Of a stretch of DNA of 64,000 nucleotides, positions 52,646 through 61,520 are shown one piece after another. Source of the DNA: an uncultured Clostridia bacterium (lineage in GTDB: Bacteria > Bacillota > Clostridia > Oscillospirales > Acutalibacteraceae). A model generated the notes under the pieces. The model made no database searches. It saw nothing but the letters and a program-made list of their open reading frames with translations, and was not told where the DNA came from. The stretch lies in NCBI GenBank assembly GCA_904397895.1, contig CAJFOZ010000043.1, forward strand, positions 1 through 64,000, written 5' to 3'. Position numbers and translations under genes: made by a program. Within the stretch, counting starts at the first letter, position 1. Each line of letters opens with the position of its first letter.

Positions 52646-53893
52646 ATGGAACCAATTACGCTGTCAAACGGCGTCCGGATTTTACTGGAAAGCATCCCCT
52701 TTTTTAAAACAGCTTCCTTTGGCATCTGGGTGTTAAACGGGTCGAGGCATGAAAAAGCGGAGGAAGCAGGCGCCTCCCATTTCCTCGAGCATATGATGTT
52801 CAAGGGCACCGCCTCCCGTTCGGCCTTGGACATCGCCATCCAAAGCGACCTATTGGGCGGCCAGCTCAACGCCTATACCTCCAAAGAATACACCTGTTAT
52901 TACGCCCATACTCTATCCGACCACGCGCCCACGGCCTTTGAGATGCTGTGCGACATGCTGACCGGCCCGCGGATGGATAGGGAGGATGTGGAACTGGAAC
53001 GGGGCGTGATCCTAGACGAAATCGCCATGTACGAGGACAGTGCCGAGGACGTGGCTGCCGATCTATTGTACGACGGCGTGTGGCCGAACCATCCTCTGGG
53101 ACGGCCTATTTTAGGGACGGCCGATACCGTTTCCTCCTTTACCGCCCAGGACCTGCGCCGTTATCTGGACGGCCATTATACCCCCGACCGGATTCTGGTA
53201 TCGGTATGCGGATCCTATGACCGGGAGGCCATGCTGGATATCTGCCATCGATATCTAGGTCCCCTCCCCCCTAAAAAGGGGTTGCATGTGGAAGATGCGC
53301 CTCGGTTTACTCCCTCTGTCCGCCTTCGGGACAAAGACTTTGAACAGTCGTCCATTTTGTTGGGATTCCCGGGCCTTCCCCTGGAATCCCAAGACCGCAT
53401 TGCCCTCTCCATTTTTAGCAACATCGCAGGCGGCAATGCATCCTCCCGCCTCTTCCAGCGGCTGCGGGAGGAATTGGGGTTGGTTTACTCGGTATCCTCC
53501 TACTGCATCTGCCACAAAGGGGCCGGGCTGATGGCGGTCGGACTGACCGTCACCCCCGATTTGGAGGAAAGAGCCCTGGAGGAAACCATGAAAGTAATAA
53601 AGGGGTTAAAGCAATCGGTGACCCAGGAGGAACTGGACAGGGCCAAAGAACAGCTTAAAACGGGGCTGGTGATGGGGATGGAAAGCATCTCCTCCCGGGC
53701 GGCCAGCGCAGCGAGGAGCTGTCTTTTGGAGAGACAGATTTACACCGAGGACATGCTCGTCCAGCGTGTGGACGCGGTCACCTTGGATCATGTCATGTAT
53801 CGGGCCAATGAGGCCCTCCGCTTCGACCAAATGGCGGTGGCAGCGGCGGGACGTCTGAAACAGCGGGAATTTTACGAGAGTTTAAGGGGATAA
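52646..53893 (+). CDS. M16-family zinc peptidase
   Basis: This 415-residue insulinase-type peptidase has the inverted zinc motif HFLEH (His45, Glu48, His49) and the downstream glutamate in the LERGVILDEIAMYED helix. The second, inactive-type domain follows (SILLGFPGL, NIAGGNASSRLFQRLREELGLVYSV). Length and motifs fit the processing-peptidase-like YmxG/PqqL group found singly in Clostridia. AGGAGTGG precedes the ATG. It is probably cytoplasmic, since no signal peptide is seen. The substrate is unknown. Confidence 0.94.
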   Translation: MEPITLSNGVRILLESIPFFKTASFGIWVLNGSRHEKAEEAGASHFLEHMMFKGTASRSALDIAIQSDLLGGQLNAYTSKEYTCYYAHTLSDHAPTAFEMLCDMLTGPRMDREDVELERGVILDEIAMYEDSAEDVAADLLYDGVWPNHPLGRPILGTADTVSSFTAQDLRRYLDGHYTPDRILVSVCGSYDREAMLDICHRYLGPLPPKKGLHVEDAPRFTPSVRLRDKDFEQSSILLGFPGLPLESQDRIALSIFSNIAGGNASSRLFQRLREELGLVYSVSSYCICHKGAGLMAVGLTVTPDLEERALEETMKVIKGLKQSVTQEELDRAKEQLKTGLVMGMESISSRAASAARSCLLERQIYTEDMLVQRVDAVTLDHVMYRANEALRFDQMAVAAAGRLKQREFYESLRG

Positions 53894-53952
53894 TCCCTTC
53901 TTTCTTTTGGATTCCCGGGAAATAATAAAATGGCGCAATTTTCTTTTGCCCG

Positions 53953-53981
53953 TTGCAAGAAGGCGGCAATTGGGTTATCAT
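53953..53981 (+). promoter_or_regulatory. Promoter of proB
   Basis: TTGCAA (53953-53958), a 17-base spacer and TATCAT (53976-53981) lie 123 bases before the start. Confidence 0.6.
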
Positions 53982-54104
53982 AAAAAACAGTTGTCGTCTG
54001 TGGGCTTCCTTTGCGGTAAGTTTCCGACTGGAAGGACTTATTGGTCTTGCTACAGCGGGACATAGAACAACATTTGTACTTTCGGCTAGAGGGGAAGATA
54101 AACG

Positions 54105-54914
54105 ATGTCTTTGGAAATGTTTCAAAATGCCCAGCGCATTGTGGTCAAGGTAGGGACTTCCACCTTGACCCATGAGACGGGCAAGCTTCATATCCGCCGC
54201 ATCGAGGGATTGGTGCGGGTGCTCTCCGACCTCAAAAATGAGGGACGGGAGATTATCTTGGTGTCGTCAGGCGCCATCGGCGTAGGCGTGGGCAAGATGG
54301 GGCTTACCAGACGTCCCAGCGATCCCGCCGGACGGCAGGCCTTGGCGGCGGTGGGCCAATGCGAACTGATGTTTATGTACGACAAACTGTTTAGCGAATA
54401 CGGCCATATCGTGGCCCAGGTGCTGCTGACCCGATTCGATGTGGACAATGCCGAGCGCAAACACAACATCATCAATACCTTTTCCCGTCTTTTGGATTTT
54501 GGGACTCTCCCCGTGGTCAACGAAAACGATACCGTGGCCATCGATGAATTGGTGGGCAACAACTTTGGGGACAACGACACCCTTTCGGCCATTGTGGCCA
54601 AGATCGTAGACGCCGACGCCTTGGTATTGCTCACCGACATCGACGGTCTTTACACCGACGATCCCCATAAAAACCCCAACGCCCAGCGCATTGACATCGT
54701 CCGCACCATTGACGATTCGGTGCGTAAATTGGCCAAGGGACGGGGGTCCTCCCGCGGGACTGGCGGCATGGTCACCAAAATCGCCGCCGCTCAAATCGCT
54801 ATGGACGCCGGTATCCCCTGTGCCATTGTGTTGGGGGAAAAACCACACCGGCTCTACCATCTCTTTGAAGGCACCCAAACAGGTACTGTATTTCTCCCCG
54901 GGGGTATGGAATAA
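54105..54914 (+). CDS. proB: Glutamate 5-kinase without PUA domain
   Basis: ProB (269 residues) phosphorylates glutamate, the first step to proline. The amino acid kinase fold is complete (VVKVGTSTLT, LVSSGAIGVG, NENDTVAIDEL, FGDNDTLSAIVA, LLTDIDGLYT, GTGGMVTKI). The protein stops at the end of that domain, so the C-terminal PUA domain of the enteric enzyme is missing. A short form is known in several bacteria. The usual partner gene proA does not follow. The next gene is on the other strand, with a terminator between. Confidence 0.95.
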   Translation: MSLEMFQNAQRIVVKVGTSTLTHETGKLHIRRIEGLVRVLSDLKNEGREIILVSSGAIGVGVGKMGLTRRPSDPAGRQALAAVGQCELMFMYDKLFSEYGHIVAQVLLTRFDVDNAERKHNIINTFSRLLDFGTLPVVNENDTVAIDELVGNNFGDNDTLSAIVAKIVDADALVLLTDIDGLYTDDPHKNPNAQRIDIVRTIDDSVRKLAKGRGSSRGTGGMVTKIAAAQIAMDAGIPCAIVLGEKPHRLYHLFEGTQTGTVFLPGGME

Positions 54915-54933
54915 CGTCCATCTTATAAAAGGA

Positions 54934-54971
54934 AAAAGGCTGCATAGGTATTCCATGCAGCCTTTTGTTTT
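54934..54971. terminator. Terminator between proB and the FAD oxidoreductase
   Basis: AAAAGGCTGCAT pairs with ATGCAGCCTTTT, with a T run on the plus strand and A-rich flank on the other. It probably serves both converging genes. Confidence 0.88.
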
Positions 54972-54987
54972 GGTGATGATCGGCTTA

Positions 54988-56214
54988 TTATTTGCGGGAA
55001 GGGGCAAATAGAGCCAGTTCCTCACAGGTTTCCCCTTTGTACAAAGCGGTCAGCAGGCGGGAGGCCACCTCGGCCCACAACATCCCTCCTACACCGGGGC
55101 AAAGGGCAAAATACCATTCCTCGTGCTGCGCCATGCCGCCAATGATGGGCAATCCATCGGTAGTGCTGGCCATGGCGCCGGTGAAACGGTATTCCACCTC
55201 GATGCCGCGGATGCCGGGGAACATATCCTTGAGGCGGCATTCCAGATCGGCGTATCGCCGGTCGGCCGTCTTGGGAAGAATAATGAGCCCGCTCAGCCGG
55301 CCGGTAGCTGGGATATCCCCTGCCAGCAGACGGCCGTCGGAAGTGGTGCGCAGATAGATGGGTTGCGCCCCTTCCTCCCGGATGTTGATTTGATCGGGCC
55401 ATCCGGCAAATTCGCTGACCGGTTTGGTGGCGATGGCATAAGCCGTCCGGACGGGCAAAAGTCCGCCGGTAAACTGGGCGCAATCGTGTCCGGACGCCAT
55501 TACCACCTTCTTGGCCCTGACACAATGGCGGGTGGATGTGTGCAGACATTGCACCGATTCTTCCTCTGTGACAATGCTTTCCACACAGGTGTTTTCATAC
55601 ACCCTGGCTCCGGACTCCTGTGCAGCCTTTACCAGGGCGTGGCACAGGCGGTAAGGGTCCGCCTGTGCCGACATGCCCTTGGTGAGAATGCCCGCCTCCA
55701 GAGGGAAGGAATACTGTTCCCGGGCCGACGGCTGTTCCACCAGCTCTACAGGGAATCCGGTATGAAGGCGCAGGGCATATTCCTGTCGGAGGATATTGGC
55801 GATCTGGGGATTGTCAGTGTAAAGCAGGCTGTCCTTGCGTGTGAAGCCTACGTCCTCCGGCAGGCTCTCTATCAAAGCCTGCATCTCGTCCAAAGCGTGG
55901 GCGCACAGCTCAAAGGCGCGCACGGCTTTGTCCATGCCCACCTGTTTGGACAGATGGGTCAGGGTACAGGCACTGTCGTAATCCATAAGGCCCGGGGAAA
56001 CGCAGGTGCTGCCGTAGCCTACGGCGTTGGCCGCCAACAGGACGGTATCGACACCGGCCTGGGCCAGACGCAAGGCGCACAGAGCGCCTGTGATGCCGGC
56101 GCCGATGACGGCTACTTCACAGGTTTCCTCTTTGTCCAGCCAGGGGTATTGGGTGGGGACGGAATTTATAGCAGTCCAAACAGGGGTTTCCGATACAAGG
56201 GTTGTTGCAGTCAT
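54988..56214 (-). CDS. FAD-dependent oxidoreductase of the DAO family
   Basis: This 408-residue flavoprotein has the dinucleotide-binding VAVIGAGITGALCALRLA near residue 33 and a C-terminal FAD contact FTGAMASTTDGLPIIGG. The N-terminal WTAINSVPTQYPWLDKEE and the overall pattern match the glycine/D-amino acid oxidase-like (DadA/PuuB-type) group. No Rieske domain is attached. The start at 56214 has GGAAAGGCTGG upstream. The longer frame to 56319 is not supported. It probably oxidises a secondary or primary amine, but the substrate is not known. Confidence 0.88.
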   Translation of the reverse strand: MTATTLVSETPVWTAINSVPTQYPWLDKEETCEVAVIGAGITGALCALRLAQAGVDTVLLAANAVGYGSTCVSPGLMDYDSACTLTHLSKQVGMDKAVRAFELCAHALDEMQALIESLPEDVGFTRKDSLLYTDNPQIANILRQEYALRLHTGFPVELVEQPSAREQYSFPLEAGILTKGMSAQADPYRLCHALVKAAQESGARVYENTCVESIVTEEESVQCLHTSTRHCVRAKKVVMASGHDCAQFTGGLLPVRTAYAIATKPVSEFAGWPDQINIREEGAQPIYLRTTSDGRLLAGDIPATGRLSGLIILPKTADRRYADLECRLKDMFPGIRGIEVEYRFTGAMASTTDGLPIIGGMAQHEEWYFALCPGVGGMLWAEVASRLLTALYKGETCEELALFAPSRK

Positions 56215-56401
56215 AAAAATCCAGCCTTTCCATTGGTTTGATACTTCCTTAGTGTGCTTATCCCAAAGGAAAATATACACTTTTTGCGGAATAAACCAGT
56301 AGATCCTCTTATAAGACAATATATTCTTAAATGGAAAAAGGCCGTTGTTTGTGTTATAGTTTAGAAAATGTTTTTTTAATCTTAGTGGGAGGGAAACCGT
56401 C

Positions 56402-56764
56402 TTGGAAAAATTACAGAGTATTTTGGAAAATATATCGGACGTCCCTGTCTTTTTACATCAGGCCAGCCATCTCCCACGCCTCACTCGAGAAGAGGAACTG
56501 GCCTGTGCAGCACGTATGGACGCCGGGGACTCCACAGCAAAAGATGAATTGATTTTAGGATACCTTCCCTATATGGTTGCGCCCATCCGTAGGCTGGATC
56601 TTTGGTTGCAGACGCCAGAATTGATTACCCAATGTTATAAAGCCCTGGAAAAGGCCATCGGCAAATTTAATTTTCATCAGGAGGGTGATACTTTCTCCCA
56701 TTATTTGAGTTTGTGGATCCGCCAGGCCATCACATCCTACATCGCCCATCTACATCGGAGTTAG
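56402..56764 (+). CDS. Stand-alone sigma-70 region 1.2/2-like protein
   Basis: This 120-residue protein matches only the front half of a primary-type sigma factor: LTREEELACAARMDAGDSTA (region 1.2), then LILGYLPYMVAPIRR and the core-binding/-10 helix LITQCYKALEKAIGKFNF with LSLWIRQAITSYIA (region 2). Regions 3 and 4, which bind the -35, are absent. A stop and a terminator follow at once. TTG with GGGAGGG upstream is the start. It may be a sigma fragment that binds core RNA polymerase, or a decayed sigma gene. The intact frame and good signals favour a functional short protein. Confidence 0.8.
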   Translation: MEKLQSILENISDVPVFLHQASHLPRLTREEELACAARMDAGDSTAKDELILGYLPYMVAPIRRLDLWLQTPELITQCYKALEKAIGKFNFHQEGDTFSHYLSLWIRQAITSYIAHLHRS

Positions 56765-56821
56765 CAGACATCAGCCGACTGAAAACCAATCTTTCCCATT
56801 TTTAACCCTATAATAGAAAAG

Positions 56822-56856
56822 AAAAATAGGCGTCTCCTCGGAGGCGCCTATTTTTC
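56822..56856. terminator. Bidirectional terminator between the sigma-like gene and the Crp/Fnr gene
   Basis: AAAAATAGGCG pairs with CGCCTATTTTT, with an inner TCC/GGA stem. Confidence 0.88.
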
Positions 56857-56869
56857 TGCAATTTGTTTT

Positions 56870-57538
56870 TTACCGGAGGCTCTCCCTGGCCACATCGCGC
56901 AACCGTTTTTCATCCTGAATGGACACCGTCCCTCTGGATAACGTCACAAGGCCCTCCTCCTGGAAGTATTTGAGCATCCTTGTGACCACCTCCCGGGCGC
57001 TGCCCAAATGGCGGGCAATGGTCTCATGGGTGATCTTGAGGCTTCTACTTTGATTCAGTTCGCTCTCTTCCAGCAAAAAGGCGGCCAGGCGGGAATCCAT
57101 CCGTTTGAATAATACCTGATCCATCAGCCACATGACATCGGAGAAATGGGATGCCAACAGTTCATTGGTGTAGTTGGCGGCGGCGGCCGACTGGTGCATC
57201 ACTTGACGGTACACCGACGCTGGAATGTGGATCATCTGGGTTTCCATCTCAGCTTCCACCATAACGTCAAACTGGATGCTTTGAAACATGCAGGAGGCTG
57301 AAAACAGACATAAATCCCGGTCCAATAGGCGGTAAAGGGTCATTTCCCGGCCCTCGTCCGAGATGGTATAAGCTCTGAGCCGTCCCTTTACCACAATGAG
57401 CAGTCCCACACAGTCCTCGGCCCCTTTATGGATGACCTCTCCGGCCTTGGCAGTGCGAAAGGATGCCGCTTGTTGCAAAAGATTCTGCTGGATTGGAGTC
57501 AACTGGTTCCAAAAAGGCAAGTATTGCTCAACGGTCAT
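56870..57538 (-). CDS. Crp/Fnr-family transcription regulator
   Basis: This 222-residue regulator has an N-terminal cyclic-nucleotide-binding fold (about 10-125; GEVIHKGAEDCVGLLIVVKG, RLYRLL-type strand) and a C-terminal winged helix with THETIARHLGSAREVVTRML as the recognition region. The FNR-type N-terminal cysteine cluster is absent, although Cys residues occur in CLFSASC. GGGAGGC precedes the ATG. It is divergent from the dehydrogenase/fumarase/Hdr cluster across a 650-base region and is a natural candidate regulator of it. Confidence 0.93.
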   Translation of the reverse strand: MTVEQYLPFWNQLTPIQQNLLQQAASFRTAKAGEVIHKGAEDCVGLLIVVKGRLRAYTISDEGREMTLYRLLDRDLCLFSASCMFQSIQFDVMVEAEMETQMIHIPASVYRQVMHQSAAAANYTNELLASHFSDVMWLMDQVLFKRMDSRLAAFLLEESELNQSRSLKITHETIARHLGSAREVVTRMLKYFQEEGLVTLSRGTVSIQDEKRLRDVARESLR

Positions 57539-58017
57539 AGGTATCGCCTCCCTCTTTCTCGTTTATAAGTATAACATAAATTGGAATAAACCGTCCTATC
57601 TTTTCCAGCAAAACAAGGTACGGCATCATATTTGTTATAAGTAACGCGTCCATAAAAACCTAGTTTCTGGTTTGATTTGAAATAAATGGATTTTTTTAGA
57701 AGAAAAATCAAATTTTTTTTGCATTTTTTCTTGTAAAATACCCGATTTCACATGCAATTTTTTTTGTTTTGGTATATAATAAAATGGATTAGATTTCGAC
57801 ACAAAATTCTAAAAATAGACCCTCTCGCTTTTTGATTGACACGTCGGGAAAGGTTGCTTTTTGGCCGCCTTTTTCGGCGGTCAATTGCATTTACGGGTCG
57901 TTAGCTTCCGCTAACTATTTCCCTTTGGAAAAGAAATCATTTTTTCTTTGAGCAATGGCAACAGGAACCGAGGCTCTTTTGGTCTAAATCCGATCAAAAT
58001 CATGAAAATGGTTTCTT
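57539..58017. other. Long intergenic region between Crp/Fnr and the dehydrogenase gene
   Basis: No protein gene is seen. It holds a TATAAT hexamer at 57775-57780, the motif TTCGACACAAAATT at 57795-57808 (perfect inverse at 58061-58074), a near-perfect hairpin TTGGCCGCC-TTTTTC-GGCGGTCAA near 57863-57886 and a small perfect hairpin GTTAGC-TTCC-GCTAAC at 57900-57915. A structured leader or small RNA is possible. I match it to no known RNA family. Confidence 0.5.
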
Positions 58018-58035
58018 ATGTTTATATTTTAACAA
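58018..58035. promoter_or_regulatory. Rex-like operator at the dehydrogenase promoter
   Basis: ATGTTTATATTTTAACAA agrees at 12 of 14 fixed positions with the Rex consensus TTGTTAANNNNTTAACAA. It lies directly before a TATAGT -10-like hexamer (58044-58049). Rex proteins sense the NADH/NAD ratio and commonly control fermentation genes. No rex gene is in the window. Confidence 0.5.
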
Positions 58036-58060
58036 TCTTGTGGTATAGTGATGTGGTTGC

Positions 58061-58104
58061 AATTTTGTGTCGAAGTTGGCCGTTTTGTGCCGCATAGTCG
58101 ACAC
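58061..58104. promoter_or_regulatory. Cluster of TTTTGTGYCG motifs before the dehydrogenase gene
   Basis: TTTTGTGTCG (58063-58072) and TTTTGTGCCG (58083-58092) are direct copies 20 bases apart, followed by the inverted core GTCGACAC (58097-58104). The inverse motif also occurs at 57795-57808. Period and inversion suggest a multi-site regulator target. Confidence 0.4.
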
Positions 58105-58190
58105 GGTACATGGGTCACCATTTCTCGTGATGTGGTGAGGTCGTCCGCTGGAAAATTAATTAAGTGAGATCAAGCGAAAGGAAGAGATTT

Positions 58191-59138
58191 ATGAGCAGCA
58201 AAATTACAATTATTGGAACTGGAAGCGTTGGTTCCACAATCGCCTACACTCTGATGGTTGAGGGAACTGCTTCCGAAATTGTCATGATCGACATCAATCG
58301 AGACAAGTCCTTAGGTGAGGCTTTGGACATCCGTCAAGGCACCCCCTTCTGCTCCCCTGTTTCCATTTATGCCGGCAGCTATCAAGACGCCAAAGATTCC
58401 GACATTGTGATTTTGACATCCGGTGTGGCCAGAAAACCCGGACAGTCCCGTCTGGACCTGGCTCAGACCAATGTAAATATCACCAAACAGATCATTCCTG
58501 AGCTTGTCAAATACGCCCCTGATGCCATTTACATTGTGGTCAGCAACCCTGTGGACATCCTGACCTATCAGTTCTGCAAGACCTCCGGCCTGCCTGAGCA
58601 TCGCATCATTGGTTCCGGTACCATTTTGGACACCGCCCGTCTGCGCGCCCGTCTGGCCGAGTATTACAACATCAGCCAACAGAACGTCCATGCCTATGTA
58701 TTTGGCGAGCACGGCGACACCTCTTTTGTACCGTGGTCCTTGGGCAACATCTCCAACATTCCGATTGCCAAGTACGGTGACTGCCTCACCGAAACCGGCG
58801 CTGTCAGCCCGGCTCTGGTATACGAGGATGTGGAAAACTATATCCGCAAATCGGGCGGTAAAATTATCTCCCGCAAGGGTGCTACCTTCTATGCTGTTTC
58901 GGCCTCTGTGTGCCACATTTGCAAATGTATTTTAAGCGGTACCGATACCACCATGACCGTCTCCTCCCTGCTGCACGGTGAATACGGCATCGACGACGTC
59001 TGCCTCAGCGTGTTGACCGTTGTGGGCCGTGACGGGATCAAGGGCAAGCTGATGGCTCCCCTCACAGAAGAAGAACAAAATCTCCTGCGCAAGAGTGCCG
59101 ACAGCCTCCATGAGGTCATCAATAACCTGAAATTCTAA
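58191..59138 (+). CDS. Lactate/malate dehydrogenase family protein
   Basis: This 315-residue NAD-dependent 2-hydroxyacid dehydrogenase has the NAD-binding GTGSVGSTIAYTLMV, Asp33-type ribose contact (MIDIN), catalytic Asp147/Arg150 (LDTARLR) and His174 (GEHGDT). At the position that sets substrate (Gln102 in Bacillus LDH numbering) it has Arg81 in GVARKPGQSR, the residue usual in malate dehydrogenases. The following RLDL is LDH-like, so specificity is uncertain. Adjacent fumarase favours malate. GGAAGAG precedes the ATG at 58191. The longer frame at 58164 is less likely. Expression is probably controlled by redox through the Rex-like site. Confidence 0.92.
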   Translation: MSSKITIIGTGSVGSTIAYTLMVEGTASEIVMIDINRDKSLGEALDIRQGTPFCSPVSIYAGSYQDAKDSDIVILTSGVARKPGQSRLDLAQTNVNITKQIIPELVKYAPDAIYIVVSNPVDILTYQFCKTSGLPEHRIIGSGTILDTARLRARLAEYYNISQQNVHAYVFGEHGDTSFVPWSLGNISNIPIAKYGDCLTETGAVSPALVYEDVENYIRKSGGKIISRKGATFYAVSASVCHICKCILSGTDTTMTVSSLLHGEYGIDDVCLSVLTVVGRDGIKGKLMAPLTEEEQNLLRKSADSLHEVINNLKF

Positions 59139-59185
59139 CTCTAGACTTGGGGAAAAGGGCGTCTGCCGCGCTGCGGGGTGCCAGC

Positions 59186-59236
59186 CAAAAGGCATCGTTG
59201 GGTTTGCTTAGGCAGGTCCCCAATGGGTGCCTTTTG
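59186..59236 (+). terminator. Hairpin between the dehydrogenase and fumarase genes
   Basis: CAAAAGGCA pairs with TGCCTTTTG and an inner TTGGG/CCCAA stem; TCCCATTTT follows. The T run is weak, so it may be a partial terminator or an mRNA-end stabiliser. Confidence 0.55.
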
Positions 59237-59293
59237 TCCCATTTTGATCGAGACTCTACTTCATAATTTTACATAAACAAAGGAGATACCAAT

Positions 59294-60670
59294 ATGGAAT
59301 ATCGCATCGAACACGATTCCATGGGCGAGGTCAAGGTCCCTGCCGACAAATATTGGGCGGCTCAGACCGAGCGCAGCCATGAGAACTTCCTCATCGGCGT
59401 GGGCATCGAGACCATGCCTCGTGAGATCACCCATGCTTTTGGCATCCTGAAAAAGGCCGCCGCCATTGCAAATCACGCTCTGAAGCCGGAAAAAATGACC
59501 GATGAAAAGCTTTCTGCCATCGAAGCCGCCTGCGACGAGGTCATCAGCGGTTCTTTGAACGATCATTTCCCCCTGGTGGTCTGGCAGACCGGCAGCGGCA
59601 CCCAATCCAACATGAACGCCAACGAGGTCATCGCCAACCGCGGCAATGAGATCGCTGGCAAGAAGCTGCTGCATCCCAACGACGACATCAACATGAGCCA
59701 GTCCTCCAACGACACCTTCCCCACCGCCATGCACATCTCGGCGGTGCTGGCCATTGAAGATAAGCTGTTCCCCGCCATCGATACCTTGATCGAAACCTTT
59801 AAGCGTCTGGAAGAAGAAAACCAGGGTATCGTCAAGAGCGGCCGTACCCATCTTCAGGACGCCACTCCCATCACCTTCTCCCAGGAGATCAGCGGTTGGC
59901 GCTCCTCCTTGGAAAAGGACCGCAAGATGCTGGAGATCGCCCTGCCGGAGCTCAAGGAATTGGCTCTGGGCGGCACCGCTGTAGGTACCGGCCTCAATAC
60001 CCCCAAAGGGTTCGACGTCAAGGTGGCCGAGGCTGTGTCCCAGATCACTGGCAAACAGTTCGTCACCGCTCCCAACAAGTTCCACGCCCTCACCAGCAAG
60101 GATGAGCTGGTGTTTGCCCACGGCGCTCTGAAAGCTCTGGCCGCTGATATGATGAAGATTGCCAACGACGTCCGTTGGCTGGCCAGCGGTCCCCGCGACG
60201 GCCTGGGTGAGATCTTTATCCCGGAAAACGAACCCGGTTCCTCCATCATGCCCGGCAAGGTCAATCCCACCCAGTGCGAGGCCGTCACCATGGTGGCCGT
60301 CCAGGTCATGGGTAACGACGTAGCGGTAGGCATGGCCGCCAGCCAAGGCAACTTTGAGCTCAACGTCTTTATGCCGGTGTGCATTTACAACTTCCTCCAG
60401 TCGGCCCGTCTGCTGGCTGAGGCTATCCTCTCCTTTAACCGCAATTGTGCTGTGGGCATCAAGGCCAACAAGGAAAAGATGCACCATAACCTTCACAATT
60501 CCCTCATGCTGGTGACGGCGCTCAATCCTTACATCGGTTATGAAAACGCCGCCAAAACCGCCAAAAAGGCTTATAAGGACGGCATCTCTCTGAAAGAAGC
60601 CTGCGTTTCCCTGGGCTTCCTGACCGAGGAAAAATTTGACGAGGTATTCCACCCCGAACAAATGGTATAA
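59294..60670 (+). CDS. fumC: Class II fumarate hydratase
   Basis: FumC (458 residues) interconverts malate and fumarate without an iron-sulphur cluster. It has [25 protein letters not shown], the catalytic-site [10 protein letters not shown], and the superfamily signature [13 protein letters not shown] with the catalytic Ser. AAAGGAGA precedes the ATG. It lies 155 bases after the dehydrogenase and 52 bases before the hdrB-like gene. With malate dehydrogenase activity it would give the oxaloacetate-malate-fumarate branch. Confidence 0.97.
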   Translation: MEYRIEHDSMGEVKVPADKYWAAQTERSHENFLIGVGIETMPREITHAFGILKKAAAIANHALKPEKMTDEKLSAIEAACDEVISGSLNDHFPLVVWQTGSGTQSNMNANEVIANRGNEIAGKKLLHPNDDINMSQSSNDTFPTAMHISAVLAIEDKLFPAIDTLIETFKRLEEENQGIVKSGRTHLQDATPITFSQEISGWRSSLEKDRKMLEIALPELKELALGGTAVGTGLNTPKGFDVKVAEAVSQITGKQFVTAPNKFHALTSKDELVFAHGALKALAADMMKIANDVRWLASGPRDGLGEIFIPENEPGSSIMPGKVNPTQCEAVTMVAVQVMGNDVAVGMAASQGNFELNVFMPVCIYNFLQSARLLAEAILSFNRNCAVGIKANKEKMHHNLHNSLMLVTALNPYIGYENAAKTAKKAYKDGISLKEACVSLGFLTEEKFDEVFHPEQMV

Positions 60671-60722
60671 TCACCATGAGGTCTTTAGAACCTCATAAGG
60701 TTTGAGAAAGGATACGAGGACC

Positions 60723-61508
60723 ATGATTTTTAGTTATTATCCTGGCTGCACACTGAAAACCAAGGCCAAAGAACTGGATCGGTATGCCCGTCGTTCGGCC
60801 GAAGCCTTGGGCATCACTCTCAGCGAACTTCCGGATTGGCAGTGCTGCGGCGGCGTCTATCCCATGGCCAAGGACGAAATCGCCACCAAGTTATCATCGG
60901 TGCGCGCCCTGGCCTCGGCCCGGGATGCTGGGCAGGATCTTGTGACCCTGTGCTCGGCTTGCCACAATGTGTTAAAACAAGTCAACAACGATATGGCTCA
61001 TGACGACAATATCGCCACGAAGGCCAACAATTATATGCAGCTGGAAGAGGAATACCACGGCGAAACCAAGGTCATCCACTTCCTGGAACTGCTGCGGGAC
61101 GTGGTTGGATTTGATGAGATCAAAAAAAAGGTGACAAATCCCCTCAAGGGCAAGAAGATCGGCGCCTACTACGGCTGCCTGCTTCTCCGTCCCGGTAAGG
61201 TGCTCCAGATGGACAACCCGGAGAATCCCAAGATCATGGAGGATTTCATCCGCGCTATCGGCGGCACCCCGGTGCTCTACTCCATGCGCAACGAGTGCTG
61301 CGGCGGTTACGTCACGTTGGAAAATAAGGATCTCGCCAACAAAAAGAGCGGCGCAGTGCTCTCCAGTGCGGAAGATCAGGGTGCGGAGATGATGATCACC
61401 GCCTGCCCGCTGTGCCTCTATAACCTCAACCAAAACAAGGACGGGCACGACGTCCCGGTCTATTACTTTACCGAATTGCTCGCCGAAGCCCTCGGCGTCA
61501 AGGACTAA
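60723..61508 (+). CDS. HdrB-like heterodisulfide reductase subunit B
   Basis: This 261-residue protein has two CCG domains that fit the family pattern closely: C9-X31-CC(41,42)-X34-C77-X2-C80 and C152-X39-CC(192,193)-X34-C228-X2-C231. In methanogen HdrB these bind the two noncubane [4Fe-4S] clusters that reduce a disulfide. In bacteria the true electron acceptor is often unknown. The ATG at 60723, preceded by GATACGAGGACC, is the likely start. The longer frame at 60702 adds 7 residues. It begins a tight hdrB-hdrC-hdrA-mvhD unit. Confidence 0.93.
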   Translation: MIFSYYPGCTLKTKAKELDRYARRSAEALGITLSELPDWQCCGGVYPMAKDEIATKLSSVRALASARDAGQDLVTLCSACHNVLKQVNNDMAHDDNIATKANNYMQLEEEYHGETKVIHFLELLRDVVGFDEIKKKVTNPLKGKKIGAYYGCLLLRPGKVLQMDNPENPKIMEDFIRAIGGTPVLYSMRNECCGGYVTLENKDLANKKSGAVLSSAEDQGAEMMITACPLCLYNLNQNKDGHDVPVYYFTELLAEALGVKD

Positions 61509-61520
61509 GGAGGAATTAGG

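Noticed and set aside
57863-57886. GC-rich hairpin as a terminator of an upstream plus-strand transcript
   Set aside because: No T run follows and no plus-strand gene precedes it. It is kept only as part of a possible leader structure.
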